NCBI RefSeq assembly: GCF_003006155.1
Contig: NZ_CP023559.1
Location: 248,001-312,000, forward strand
Origin: Salinicola tamaricis
GTDB taxonomy: Bacteria; Pseudomonadota; Gammaproteobacteria; Pseudomonadales; Halomonadaceae
Length of the DNA stretch: 64,000 nucleotides
Reading direction: 5' to 3'
Positions 31,623-41,086 of this stretch are shown piece by piece (the first letter of the stretch is position 1; the number at the start of each line of letters is the position of its first letter). Made by a program: the position numbers and the translations under genes. Under the pieces are notes generated by a model. It had not been told where the DNA came from, did not search any database, and saw only the letters and a list, made by a program, of their open reading frames with translations.

Positions 31623-31979
31623 TCAATCCTGATAGTGCGTGTACTTTTTCGCACTTCCCTTCACTTGGTCGGCGGGATATTTCTCCGCATTCTTCTCCAT
31701 CTTCTCCTGGCATGCCGCTTCAATATCCACGTCCAGCTTGCCCGCCAGCCGGATCAGGTAGAGCTGAACATCGGCAATTTCATCGCGCACGGCGGCTAGT
31801 TGCGGCTCATCCAGCTCCCTGGACTGCGCCTCGGTCAGCCACTGGAAGCACTCCTGCAGCTCGGCAGCCTCTACCGTCAGCGCCATGGCCAGGTTCTTGG
31901 GCGAGTGGAACTGGTCCCAGTCGCGCTCGCTGGCGAACTGGTCCAGGGCATCACGGAGCTGCTTGAATGGGTCTGACAT
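31623..31979 (-). CDS. MazG-like nucleotide pyrophosphohydrolase
   Basis: 118-residue all-alpha NTP pyrophosphohydrolase of the MazG/RS21-C6 (dCTPase-like) superfamily, which hydrolyses nucleoside triphosphates to monophosphate and pyrophosphate. HSPKNLAMALTVEAAELQECFQW holds the ExxE metal-binding helix (EAAELQE), and VRDEIADVQLYLIRLAGKL the second ExxD helix (DEIAD). The remainder, EKMEKNAEKYPADQVKGSAK, is the usual C-terminal helix. Such genes are common beside toxin-antitoxin and defence genes; a house-cleaning or antiphage nucleotide role are both possible. Confidence 0.88.
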   Translation of the reverse strand: MSDPFKQLRDALDQFASERDWDQFHSPKNLAMALTVEAAELQECFQWLTEAQSRELDEPQLAAVRDEIADVQLYLIRLAGKLDVDIEAACQEKMEKNAEKYPADQVKGSAKKYTHYQD

Positions 31980-32086
31980 GAAGGGATCACCTGGTTCTGT
32001 GGTATCGAATGGCTTCGAGCATGCCTGCTCTGCCGCTCGCTATCCAGCCGGCATCGGCATAGGCCGCCATCGGGCCGTCCGCTCGC

Positions 32087-34471
32087 TTACAGTACGGAGA
32101 GGAATTCGCCGATGACCTTCAGGTCCTCGAGCTCATCCTCGAGCACGATATCCTTGTAGCCGAAGGCGTTGGTCTGGGGCTTGAGCACGATACGCTGGTT
32201 CACGTACTCGCCGTACGCCTCGATCTTCTCGCTCTGATAGAGCTTGATCGTGAAGCTACCGCCGTAATCCGGGTCTTCGATTGAGCGATGCTGGACCACT
32301 ACGACCTTGCCCTGCCGCGTGCCGCCAGGATTGGCACGGAACAGGCACCAGGCGCCATTGGGTATACGCCGGTTCATCGACTCCCCCACCACCCGACTGA
32401 CGAAGAGGTCGGGACTCATGCGTAGATGCTCCGGCAGCTCGATCCAGTGTTCGGCGTCGGCGATCTGCATTTCGCTGAACTGACCGGCGGCAATGCTCAA
32501 GTCATAGACGGGCACATGACGCTCGAACGGCTCGGCGTCTTCGCGCGTCACGATAGGCAGGTGCAAGCCATCCAGCGCTTCTTCCAGCGCGGTATCCTCA
32601 CCTTGCCCGGCGGAGTCGCGTGCAAAGGCCGCGAAATATTCTCGGGTTTCGGGGTCCGTGGCATAGACATAGCAGCCCTTCTGGCCCCGCGTCATCAGCG
32701 TTCGGTAGGTGTTCTTGATGATCTGATCCGCCAGCTTGCGGGCGTGATCCGGTTCCTGCTTGAGCAGCGTCTTGTAGCCGTGCACCGAGCGATCCTGGCT
32801 GGCGCGCTTGGCCGCGTCCGTCACCACCCGCCCGTCGCGAATGACGAAGTCGTTCCCGATGATGACGCCAACATAGTCGAATTCGAGCCCCTGGCAGGTG
32901 TGAATACAGCCCACCTGCTCGACAGAGGCATCGGCAATTGCCCATAGCATGCCGTCGTCATCGAGATTCCACTGGGCCGCAAAGCCGTACTCGGGGAAGA
33001 CGATGTCCATGGCGTGCTTGTCTTTCTTGCTCGCCCACGGCCAGCAGTAACCGGCGACCATGCGCGCCTTGTTGGCCTTGCGGTTCTTGTCGAGAATCGC
33101 GCGGCGCAGGGCGCTCGGGTCATCGAATACCTGGAAGTCGTAGTCGATGTCCTCCAGGTCGGTGTTGGCCGTGGTACGGATCTGCAGCGCATGATCCAGC
33201 CAGGCCAGATAGCCATCCGAGCCGTTGCAGCGGAACTGCGAGGCCAGCTCCAGCTCACTGACCTCGGCGCCGCACTCCGCTGCCCGCCGCCGAACCTCCT
33301 CGACCGTACCCACGTCTTTCAACGTCACACGCTGCGCTTCGTCGATGAAGAAGATCGAGAGCCGTGACGCGACGATGATCTCCTTGATCTGGCTCTCGCC
33401 CAGGTTCTGATACATGCCGGACTTTTCGTTCAGGCGATGTGCCTCGTCAACGATCAGCGCGTGGAAGGTATCCGGCTCGGCGTTGACGTAGCTGCCCGAG
33501 CCCTTGAACAGATTGTCGATATGGGTCTTCTTGCGCGTGCCGGTAAGCCGCTTCTTGAACACTTCGCGCGGAGCCGAATTGCGCGAGACGTATTGCGTCA
33601 TCATCTCACGCTTCGTCAGCTCCACCAGCAGGTTGATCGCGACCACCGACTTGCCGGTGCCCGGGCCGCCCTTGACGATCAGACACTGCTTGCCGCCCTT
33701 GGCCACCCGATGGGCGAGATCGAGTGCTGTTTCATAGACCAGTTTCTGTTCGTCGATCATCAAAAACTCGGCGTTACCATCCATCATCGAGGCCAGGGCA
33801 TCCGCAAGGTTCTTGCTCGGCTTGATCACCCCGTGCTCGATGCGATACATGATGTTGTCGCTATCGCCGTATTTGATGTGCTGGCTGAGAAATGCCGAGA
33901 GCTTCAGGGCATCCGGCGAGATGAATACAGGCGCTCGACCGGTGTGATGGGAGTAGAAGGCATGATTGATGGCGTCTCCCTGCTTCATGTTGTGCAGGTA
34001 GGCGCAGGGCATCAGTTGGATCGACTCCGACCGCACCGTCTCGTTGTAGTCATTGATGAGGTCTGCGTAAGACCACGCCTGATACGAGGGATGATTGGTC
34101 TCACGCACGCCACCGTTCAGCCACGTTTTCACGATGGCGTCCTTTTTCGTCACCTCAGCCGATTGCCACTGCTTCAGCTCGATGATGACTGCGGTATCGG
34201 CCCGCTGGGAGCTCTTACCCGTGAGAATGAAGTCGACACGCCGATTGCTCAACGGGATGTTGTACTCGATCGCCACGCCCGCCGAGGCAGGGATACCTTC
34301 ATCGAGCAGGACGCTCATCATGAAGCGCAGCGAGTTTTCCCAGGACAGCACCTCACTACGCTTTGAATTTAGGTTCAGCCGGCGAGACACCTCGTTATTG
34401 ATAGTGTCAGCTATGACATTGGCGCGCACATCATCGATGAACTGCTGTTTGGTGGCGTTGTAGACCAGCAT
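32087..34471 (-). CDS. Nuclease-like/DUF2075 helicase/LexA-type S24 peptidase fusion protein
   Basis: 794 residues, intact frame, three modules. Residues ~40-105: RRVDFILTG (D80) and AVIIELKQW (E98-x-K100), a PD-(D/E)xK-like nuclease pattern. Residues ~255-660: a DUF2075 SF1-like ATPase with KGGPGTGKSVV (Walker A, 268-275), HALIVDEAHRLNE (Walker B, 339-345), SELELASQFRCNGSDGYLAW and the late motif CIHTCQGLEFDYVGVIIGND. Residues ~680-794: a LexA/UmuD-like S24 domain, SRVVGESMNRRIPNGAWCLF with serine 698 and SFTIKLYQ with lysine 743, the spacing of the Ser-Lys dyad. A perfect palindrome lies ~50 bp upstream of the start, as expected if the protein is a self-regulating switch. The gene is next to the prophage attachment site. 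A damage- or phage-responsive defence function is an inference. Confidence 0.82.
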   Translation of the reverse strand: MLVYNATKQQFIDDVRANVIADTINNEVSRRLNLNSKRSEVLSWENSLRFMMSVLLDEGIPASAGVAIEYNIPLSNRRVDFILTGKSSQRADTAVIIELKQWQSAEVTKKDAIVKTWLNGGVRETNHPSYQAWSYADLINDYNETVRSESIQLMPCAYLHNMKQGDAINHAFYSHHTGRAPVFISPDALKLSAFLSQHIKYGDSDNIMYRIEHGVIKPSKNLADALASMMDGNAEFLMIDEQKLVYETALDLAHRVAKGGKQCLIVKGGPGTGKSVVAINLLVELTKREMMTQYVSRNSAPREVFKKRLTGTRKKTHIDNLFKGSGSYVNAEPDTFHALIVDEAHRLNEKSGMYQNLGESQIKEIIVASRLSIFFIDEAQRVTLKDVGTVEEVRRRAAECGAEVSELELASQFRCNGSDGYLAWLDHALQIRTTANTDLEDIDYDFQVFDDPSALRRAILDKNRKANKARMVAGYCWPWASKKDKHAMDIVFPEYGFAAQWNLDDDGMLWAIADASVEQVGCIHTCQGLEFDYVGVIIGNDFVIRDGRVVTDAAKRASQDRSVHGYKTLLKQEPDHARKLADQIIKNTYRTLMTRGQKGCYVYATDPETREYFAAFARDSAGQGEDTALEEALDGLHLPIVTREDAEPFERHVPVYDLSIAAGQFSEMQIADAEHWIELPEHLRMSPDLFVSRVVGESMNRRIPNGAWCLFRANPGGTRQGKVVVVQHRSIEDPDYGGSFTIKLYQSEKIEAYGEYVNQRIVLKPQTNAFGYKDIVLEDELEDLKVIGEFLSVL

Positions 34472-34517
34472 ATCCCTGTACTGCCCCCTTCCCTAAATGG
34501 CTCGGCCATGATTCATC

Positions 34518-34529
34518 ACATTCGAATGT
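34518..34529 (-). promoter_or_regulatory. 12-bp palindrome upstream of the helicase-S24 gene
   Basis: ACATTCGAATGT is a perfect palindrome 47 bp upstream of the ATG at 34471. It resembles the size and position of autoregulatory LexA/cI-type operators. The remaining 416 bp between this gene and the attachment site hold no open frame with support; besides this palindrome I see only the tRNA-like fragment at 34610. Confidence 0.4.
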
Positions 34530-34609
34530 AACGATTATGCACGCTGATGCCCTGCGCGATATACGCAGGGGTAAAAATCGTGTGCGGGGCTCAAGGTCCA
34601 CCTATAGAC

Positions 34610-34631
34610 GCAGGGGACTTATAATCCCTTG
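34610..34631 (+). repeat. Inverted fragment of the tRNA-Ile anticodon arm
   Basis: These 22 bp match the anticodon arm of the tRNA-Ile(CAU) at 48.6 kb with one mismatch (C to T at the first anticodon base), but in the opposite orientation to the attachment repeat at 34888. The flanks do not match well. It may be an old attachment site relic or a divergent att site of another element. Confidence 0.5.
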
Positions 34632-34887
34632 TTCCTGACGTCTTCCCCATCGGCCAGGTCAGCATCGGCCTTCGTGCGGCCCCAATGAACCGAACCGCCC
34701 GGGCGTTGCCCAAGAGATCGGCCCGGCACGCCGTTCATCTGCGCGGGCAGCACGGCATAGCGCCAATCGCGGGGTCGAGCGTGCGAAACGCATCAGTTGG
34801 GGAGGCTAGTGCTTGGGCACAGGCAGTTTGAAGGCAGGCTCTCATGCCCTGAAGCGGTCTGGAGAAGACCTGAAATACGGGAAACTG

Positions 34888-34932
34888 TGGTGGGCCCAGT
34901 AGGACTTGAACCTACGACCAAGGGATTATGAG
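34888..34932. repeat. attL: 45-bp repeat of the tRNA-Ile 3' half
   Basis: Identical over 45 bp to 48595-48639, which is the 3' half of the tRNA-Ile gene from the CCA end through the anticodon. Bases on both sides differ between the copies. It is 121 bp from the integrase start. This is the standard result of tyrosine-integrase insertion in a tRNA gene; the intact tRNA is retained at the right end. Confidence 0.93.
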
Positions 34933-35053
34933 GAATTGCAGTAAAATCATAATCTTACAGCCCACTGATTTCCTTGGAGTTATCACCATGACCTGAGCCG
35001 CCCTCCGGCTACCAGAGGGCGAATGTGTCACAACATGTGTCACGAGAACAGGC

Positions 35054-36310
35054 ATGCTGACAGAAAAATTGATTCGAGACTTGAAACGCACAGGACGAGA
35101 GCAGAACCGTTCCGACAATACGAGGGACCATGGGACTGGCCGCCTGTACCTCACCGTCCGCCCTTCCGGTAACAAGGAATTCAGGGTCCGGCGTAGGGTT
35201 CTTGGGCGTTGGCGTTGGAAGAAGCTGGGTGACTGGCCAGGAATGTCCCTAGAGATCGCCAGACAAGCCTTCAGGGAGGAAATGAAGAAGAGCCCTTACG
35301 ACGGCCAAGGGCTTGACACTGAGCGCGCCTACGGGACGCTTGGAGATCTTTGCGATGCCTACTGCATTGACATGAGGCTGCGTGGTCGAGTGTCCTGGTC
35401 AGAGGCTGCGGGGAGGCTAGAACGGGGTATCAAATTCCCGTTCCCCTCGCTTTGGAACACACCAGCGAGAGAGGTTACGACTAAGGAGCTGGTCGACGTT
35501 CTGGCTTACCACATCCAAAAAGGGTCCAAAGTTCAGGTCAACCGACTAAGGTCTTGGCTGCATGCGGCATATCAGTTCGGCCTGACCGCGGAGAACGACC
35601 CAAAAGTTAAGCGCTCTGCGGGGTTTGGTCTGGGCTATAACCCCGTGTCTAGCATACCCCGCCAGGGGCAATGGGAAAGCGTAGGTGAAGGGCTATTGAG
35701 CCCGGAGGCATTCCGCCTTGCCTGGGTAGAGATGCCAAAGATGCGGGAGCGCGTGTGGAATGCAGTCCCGCTAGTACATCTCGTGATCGCGACGGCAGGA
35801 CAGCGCATCACCTCCCTTCTAAAGCTTAGAGTCCGCGATGTGCACTTGGATCGCAGGCTCATGGACATACCAGCTAGCGCCATGAAAGCGAAGAAGCCGC
35901 ACATCGTTCCGCTAAACGATCAGGCGGTGCAAGTTCTAAAACCCTTAATTGAACTGGCTCACATGCGCCAGACAGAACTCCTATTCCCGAATCGGAAGGA
36001 TTACCGCAAGCCAATGCTTCTATGCAGCCAGTCCGCACTGGTCGACGACTTCAGGAAAAGGCACGGTGTAGAGTGGCAGACCAGCTGGGTCAGGAGGACG
36101 GCAAAGACTGTGCTTGGTGAATTGCAAGTATCGAGGTTTGACAGGGACAGATTGCACGGCCATGCAGTCCAGGATGTTTCTGGTAAGCATTATGACCGAT
36201 ACGATTATCTGAGAGAGAAGCGGATTGCTATGCGTCTTTGGGGAGAGTGGCTGGATGGTGTCATGCGAGGTGTGGACATCAGGCTGCGCTATCTGGACGA
36301 TCAGGCATAG
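35054..36310 (+). CDS. int: Tyrosine-type integrase
   Basis: 418 residues. The C-terminal catalytic domain shows VHLVIATAGQRITSLLKLRV (first Arg), ASAMKAKKPHIVPLND (beta-hairpin Lys), RDRLHGHAVQDVSGKHYDRY (His box and, after it, the likely nucleophile Tyr in HYDRYDY). The second Arg of the usual HxxR is not obvious: the HGH-box reads LHGHAVQDVSG. N-terminal LYLTVRPSGNKEFRVRRRVL is the arm-binding DUF4102-like domain. It points away from attL and lies at the left end of the element. The intact frame contrasts with many neighbours. It most likely catalysed insertion at tRNA-Ile. Confidence 0.9.
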   Translation: MLTEKLIRDLKRTGREQNRSDNTRDHGTGRLYLTVRPSGNKEFRVRRRVLGRWRWKKLGDWPGMSLEIARQAFREEMKKSPYDGQGLDTERAYGTLGDLCDAYCIDMRLRGRVSWSEAAGRLERGIKFPFPSLWNTPAREVTTKELVDVLAYHIQKGSKVQVNRLRSWLHAAYQFGLTAENDPKVKRSAGFGLGYNPVSSIPRQGQWESVGEGLLSPEAFRLAWVEMPKMRERVWNAVPLVHLVIATAGQRITSLLKLRVRDVHLDRRLMDIPASAMKAKKPHIVPLNDQAVQVLKPLIELAHMRQTELLFPNRKDYRKPMLLCSQSALVDDFRKRHGVEWQTSWVRRTAKTVLGELQVSRFDRDRLHGHAVQDVSGKHYDRYDYLREKRIAMRLWGEWLDGVMRGVDIRLRYLDDQA

Positions 36311-36379
36311 CGCGCCCGGATAGCTACAAACTCTTCAGCAAAAAGACAGAGCACCAATTGTGGTGCTCTGTTTAGGCAT

Positions 36380-39300
36380 TCAGTTAATCACGGATAACGC
36401 AGCACCAACTGCTGCCGTGTTGGCCAGCGGTAATAGCCTGCGCAGCTTCTTGCCGATCTTCTCGGCGTCTTCATGCTCGACGCCCTCCCCAGAGAGTAGG
36501 CCCTTTAGTGCCCCAACAGATGCGGTAGTCAAGCCCTGAGCGTCTGCCACAACCCCGACAGCCGGGATGGAATCCACCCCATAACCCCGGAAGCCCCACC
36601 CGCCACTAGCGCCTCCTGTCATCCATGATTCAGGCATCGTATTTACTGTAGCCAAACCATCTAGAGGGATGCCAAAACCGCCGTAGACATTGTTCATGTT
36701 GAGCACACCAATCAAGCCAGCCGCGCCTTCAGTGCTGTCCTGAATGTACTGCTCCGGGTCGTCCTTGAGCTTGGATTGCATGTAGATGCGCCCGTTGTAG
36801 GCCAGATACGCCAGGGCGGTAGACCACATCAGCTTCTGCGCCAGGACGAGGTGGTTGCCCCGCAGGCCGTAGGCTAACTGCTTCTCCAGGCTGACGAGAG
36901 AGAACGTGCGGAACTGGGTAATCAGCTTGCCCAGCTCCTTGTTGCTCCAAACGCTGGTCTCCCCGATGAAGTTCCGTTGCATTTGCCTGCCCAGGATCGC
37001 GGTCATAGCGGCGCCCAGCTTGTCTCTCAGCTCGGGGTTCATGCTGTCCGCGGAGAACACGCGCACCTGCTTGCCATCCACGTCCACGTGCTCGGGGTTC
37101 GCCCGGATGTAATCCAGCACCTCGTGGAACTCCTCATCGCTGAGCCCCGCCTCCCGCCAGATTTGCAGGTCCTTGCTGTCGAACTTGAGCTTGCCCTCGG
37201 CGGCCTGGAGGATCTGGTCGAGCATCGCGCGCTGGGCAAGCTCCTCAGAACCTGACTGCACGGTGCGGAACCCGGAGAGGAGCATGTTCTTGTCCTGGAT
37301 GTAGCCCGCACCATTGTTGTAGATGCGCTCCAGACGAGACTGTGCGTCCTCCCCCATGTTCGCCGCCATGTAGTTCTTGGAGGCGAAGTAGTTCTCCTTG
37401 TGCCCATAGGCGCCCATAATGCGGTACATGGCCTCCAGCTTCGGGTCTTCCTTGAGCCTGCCCACCTGGAACCACTTCGTGGCGGGGACATTCTTTAGGG
37501 TCTTGCGCAGCCCGAATGTCACGAGGGCGTTAGAAGCCTCAGGGATTGACGCTGCCCCGTTCCAACCCAGGCGCAGGATGCCTGTGGCCTTACGTGCCGC
37601 CCGGGAGAGCCGGATTGCGCTCTGAGCCCAGGGGCTGAAGTTGGTGTCCAGGGTCTCACCCATGAGCAGCCGAATGGAGTCGTGCAGCATCTCGGCGTAC
37701 TGCTGGATTCGACCGTCGTTGGAGTCACCGACCAACCGCGCCAGACGATTGACCTCATCCGCATCTCCGGCCTTCTTGGCATCCGCGAGCTGGTTCTGGA
37801 TGAGGTTTCTCGCCTCAGCGACGGCTTCGTCGATAGCCTCGTCTGCCTGTGCGCGGGTCTTGAACCCCTGCTTGGCCAGGGCGGACTCCCCCGCCCCTTC
37901 CCTCGCGTAGTTCATCACCACGTCCTGGGAGGTGTTCAGCAGGTCGACCATGCGGAGCTGACCCTCGCTGTGCGAGATACTGGCCCCCAGGCTGAACTTG
38001 GCGCGCTTGGAGATGCTCTCGTGCAGGGACACGTCAGCCATGTCGTCCAGCATGGAGTTGACCGCTTCAGGGCTCATCCCCGCGGCTTTCAGCTCCTTGC
38101 CGAGGAACTCCCGATTTGGCTCGCTGAAGATGTTGCGGATGCCGGTCTGGCTGCTCAGGCCCTTATCCAGGGTACGGCGCATCTGGGCCCTCGCGATCAA
38201 CCGAGCGGCCTTCTCGCTGAGTTTGACCTTGCCTCGCTGGTACGCACCCGTCAGGAGGTCCTCGACGGCCTTCTCCCCATGCTTGCGGTAGGCCGCCTGC
38301 ATCTTGGTGGTTTCCAGGATGAACGGGAAGTAGCGGTCGTCATGCGTGACCTCTTCGAACCCATATACCCCGGAACCCTTACGGTCCATGACCGACTGCT
38401 TGAGCATGTCAGCTCGGGCCTTGGACGCCTTCTGGATGGCCGGGTCGTTGCTCGTGACCTTGCCCCGCATGTGCAGGACCACGAGGTTGTCGAACTCCTG
38501 GCGCTCCTTGGCGATACCCAGCTCCATCTTCCACCCCGGGATGCCACGGGACTTGGCGAACTCCAGGACAGCATCGCGCTCCCTGCTACCCTCGGCGTTG
38601 ATAGCCCGGCGCATGAACATGTCCTGATAGTGAGAGGCGGGGATATGTCCTTTGAGACCCGCCTGGGGTTGGCATTGAGCTTGATGTTGAGCCCACGGAT
38701 CAGGTTGCTCGGGGCCTGATCAAGGTGCTGTAGGTGCTCTGGAGGTAGTCCCGGGTGTGCCTGCTGCCCAGCAGGTAGTTCTGCCAGTTGGCGGGTGCCC
38801 GTTCGGCAAGGCGGACGCCATCATAGATAGCATCCCAGCCTGGGCCTGCCTCGTTCACGAGGTGCATTTCGTCAGCGAACTGCGCCCCTTGGACCTGGGC
38901 GGCACCTACCGTGCTGGGCTGTGCAGGCTGGCCTGCCCCTGCGTCTACATTTGTAGACTCGGGCTGAACCTCTTGGGCCTGAGCCCGTCCCGCGTCTGCC
39001 TTCTCCTTGGCCACCCGTCGCTCCGCCTCAGCCACGGGACCCCTGCGGGCGGCCTCCAGCTCCTCGAATCGCTGCTTCAGGCGCTCGGGGATGATCCCGT
39101 TATTCAGGCGGGAAATGTCCTTCCACGCCTCTTGGTACTTGGCATCCTCGTCAGCCTTGGCCCGCAGGCTGTCTATCTCGTCTTGCAGGGGCTTTACTCG
39201 CGCTTCCGTGTCCGCACGAGCCGCCGCGTTCTCCGCTGCATTGGCCTTGCGGGCCTTGTTGGTCATACCGATGTTGACGGGGGACTCCGCAGCCTTGGCT

Positions 39301-40244
39301 TCGGCCCTCGCCTTCTCGATCTGATACTCCAAGGTCTTGATGCGGGCGGTGTCCGCCTCTCGCGCGCCTCGGCTCAAGCGCTGCTCGGCCAGCGGAGTCA
39401 GCTCCTCCACCAGAGATTGCCGAGAATCCCGAGAGGTGAGGACGGTGTTGTCCACCAGCCCCTGCAAGTCGTCAGCAAGCCCCGACTCCCGAGCGTCCAC
39501 CCCGGCTTGACGCAGGTCTGCATCCACGGCCTTGGCCGCATCCCACGTCTCCGCATCCCGGACGGTGGGCTGGATGTCCGCCCCTCCCCGCGATGCCCTC
39601 TGGAATGGGGCCAGGGCCACGGGGACTGCGCCAGACACCACTCCGCCTGTAACAGTGGCCAGGAGAACGTCAGACCAGTCCTTGGTGGTGTCTGCCTCCA
39701 TCAGGGTGGTCTCGATCCCACCGCTGATAGCGGCACCCGCCCCGAACCCACGGGCCGCACGTGCCAGCAGGCCAACCTTGGATGCTGCCGCACCGCCTCC
39801 AGTTGAAAGCATGAGCGGGATCATCGTGGGGTCGATCAGGCTGGCAGCGATCTCCGCCCCGAACCCAGACAGGCCAGCCTGAGATATGGTCTCCTGATTC
39901 TTGCGAGCCTCTCGGATGGCAGCTTGACGCTTCTCGAAATCGTCCTCCGAGACCGCGGATGCCACCATCTCCAGCTCGCGCTCGCTATAGTCCTTGGCGA
40001 GGCTTTTGATGCGATCAGGGTCGACCCGGTAGTTGGGGTCCACAGGGCGACTATCACGCTCCTGGATGCGGTCCAGGGCCTTGTAGGCGAAGTTGCGATC
40101 TGTTGCCGCCCGCCATGTATCCCCGAATGAGGGGGCACTGGCTTCCTGCTCCGCTTGCACTGCCGCTGCCTGACGGTTGGTTTCTCGGATGTCTTGGTCC
40201 GCTCCGATGCCGTCAGGGTTCAAACTTGGGATCAGTTCCGCCAT
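36380..40244 (-). CDS. Large internal virion protein of T7-type podovirus, frame broken twice
   Basis: About 1,288 codons from ATG 40244 when read across two shifts: near 38,700 (YLQSTYST to DQAPSNLIRGLNIKLNANPR) and near 38,650 (to GHIPASHYQDMFMRRAINAE). N-terminal ~200 residues include a hydrophobic Gly/Ala-rich region (GFGAEIAASLIDPTMIPLML), then a long charged coiled-coil-like segment (RIKTLEYQIEKARAEAKAAE). The C-terminal half has TQFRTFSLVSLEKQLAYGLR, QKLMWSTALAYLAYNGRIYM, GWGFRGYGVDSIPAVGVVA. This matches the ejectosome/internal core proteins (gp16-like group) of T7-type phages, which form the DNA ejection channel; no lysozyme motif is visible at the N-terminus. A T7-like promoter lies 50 bp upstream. 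It is the only recognisable structural gene in the element. Confidence 0.7.
38943..38958. repeat. GTCTACATTTGTAGAC palindrome, copy 1
   Basis: A 16-bp near-perfect palindrome (7-bp arms GTCTACA/TGTAGAC around TT) identical to 44712-44727. This copy is inside the coding region of the internal virion protein. Two identical 16-mers in 14 kb are unlikely by chance and suggest a protein-binding site, perhaps of the element's repressor. Confidence 0.5.
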
Positions 40245-40290
40245 TTAGCCTCCTTGGTAAGGTCTCGCGATGAGTAGCATTCGAACTGCA

Positions 40291-40318
40291 CTATTCCTCA
40301 TATAGTGGCGGCAATCAT
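40291..40318 (-). promoter_or_regulatory. T7-like phage promoter P1
   Basis: Minus-strand reading: GATTGCCGCCACTATATGAG followed by GAATAG. The CACTATA core and the GAGGAA initial region are shared with P2 and P3. It sits 50 bp before the ATG of the internal virion protein gene (40244) and points at it. Confidence 0.75.
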
Positions 40319-40390
40319 TGCGAGAGCGGCTCAGACGATGGCTTCTCGCGGATACAGCTTGTAACCTCTCTCCTTTCTCAAAAGGTTCTC

Positions 40391-40960
40391 ATGATGAATT
40401 TTGCTAACCGACTTAGACATGCGCGTGAGGCCAGCGGGCTTAGCCAATCTGAACTAGCTCGCCGGCTGGGTGTAAGGCAACAGTCTGTACAGCTTTGGGA
40501 GAGTACGGGAGAGCGCGCTACAACCCCTCGCGCTAAACGGATCAAAGAATTAGCAGCAATTCTCGAAACTCCAGAAGAGTGGCTATTTTTAGGCAGGGCA
40601 AAGGACGAGGAAACGACACGCGGCAACATGCAAACAGTACCGCTATTGAGAACCCACCAGATACTTGATGCGTTCAAGGCATGCATGAGCAACGTGGAGA
40701 CACCTAGGGTCTACTGCCCCTCCCCTTGCTCCGAGCGGACTTTCGCCATCATAGTCGAGCGGGACTTCCCTGAGTGCAGCATCGAGTGCGGCGATACTCT
40801 CTTTGTAGACCCTGGTGCTGATCTAGTAGAGAGCCGTCTATCGCTGTCGCTTGCATCAGACAATAGCGACTTTGAAATAGGGACAAACATGTCTACAAGT
40901 AATAGAATTTCTTATGCAACAATCGGCCTTTATAGAGACCTCAGGCATAAAAACAAGTAA
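40391..40960 (+). CDS. Xre/cI-type repressor
   Basis: 189 residues. N-terminal HTH_3 domain: FANRLRHAREASGLSQSELA, RRLGVRQQSVQLWESTGERA, RIKELAAILETPEEWLFLGR. The C-terminal part (TFAIIVERDFPECSIECGDTLFVDPGADL) resembles the start of a LexA/cI S24 fold, but GDTLFV follows where a GxSM serine would be expected, and I see no clear Ser-Lys dyad, so self-cleavage may be lost. AAAAGG 5-8 nt before the ATG(s) supports the start (40391 or 40394). It lies between divergent phage promoter P1 and the RNA polymerase gene, a classical regulator position. It likely silences the element. Confidence 0.8.
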   Translation: MMNFANRLRHAREASGLSQSELARRLGVRQQSVQLWESTGERATTPRAKRIKELAAILETPEEWLFLGRAKDEETTRGNMQTVPLLRTHQILDAFKACMSNVETPRVYCPSPCSERTFAIIVERDFPECSIECGDTLFVDPGADLVESRLSLSLASDNSDFEIGTNMSTSNRISYATIGLYRDLRHKNK

Positions 40961-41019
40961 AAACATCCCCCACATTAGCTGATCTATCCATTTATGAATA
41001 ATCGTAAGTTCCGCTTCAA

Positions 41020-41040
41020 ATTACAAGAAAAACTTGTAAT
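41020..41040. promoter_or_regulatory. Inverted-repeat operator candidate before the phage RNA polymerase gene
   Basis: ATTACAAG-AAAAA-CTTGTAAT, a perfect 8-bp inverted repeat with 5-nt centre, 47 bp before the RNA polymerase ATG. Binding of the upstream Xre repressor here would keep the RNA polymerase off and thus the whole T7-like regulon; inference from position and symmetry. Confidence 0.5.
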
Positions 41041-41086
41041 CATGCGTGAGCTTCACGACATTCCATAACAGGACAACGGATAGAAC

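Noticed and set aside
34888..34932. A second tRNA-Ile gene
   Set aside because: Only the 3' half is present; the sequence diverges after the anticodon, so it is attL.
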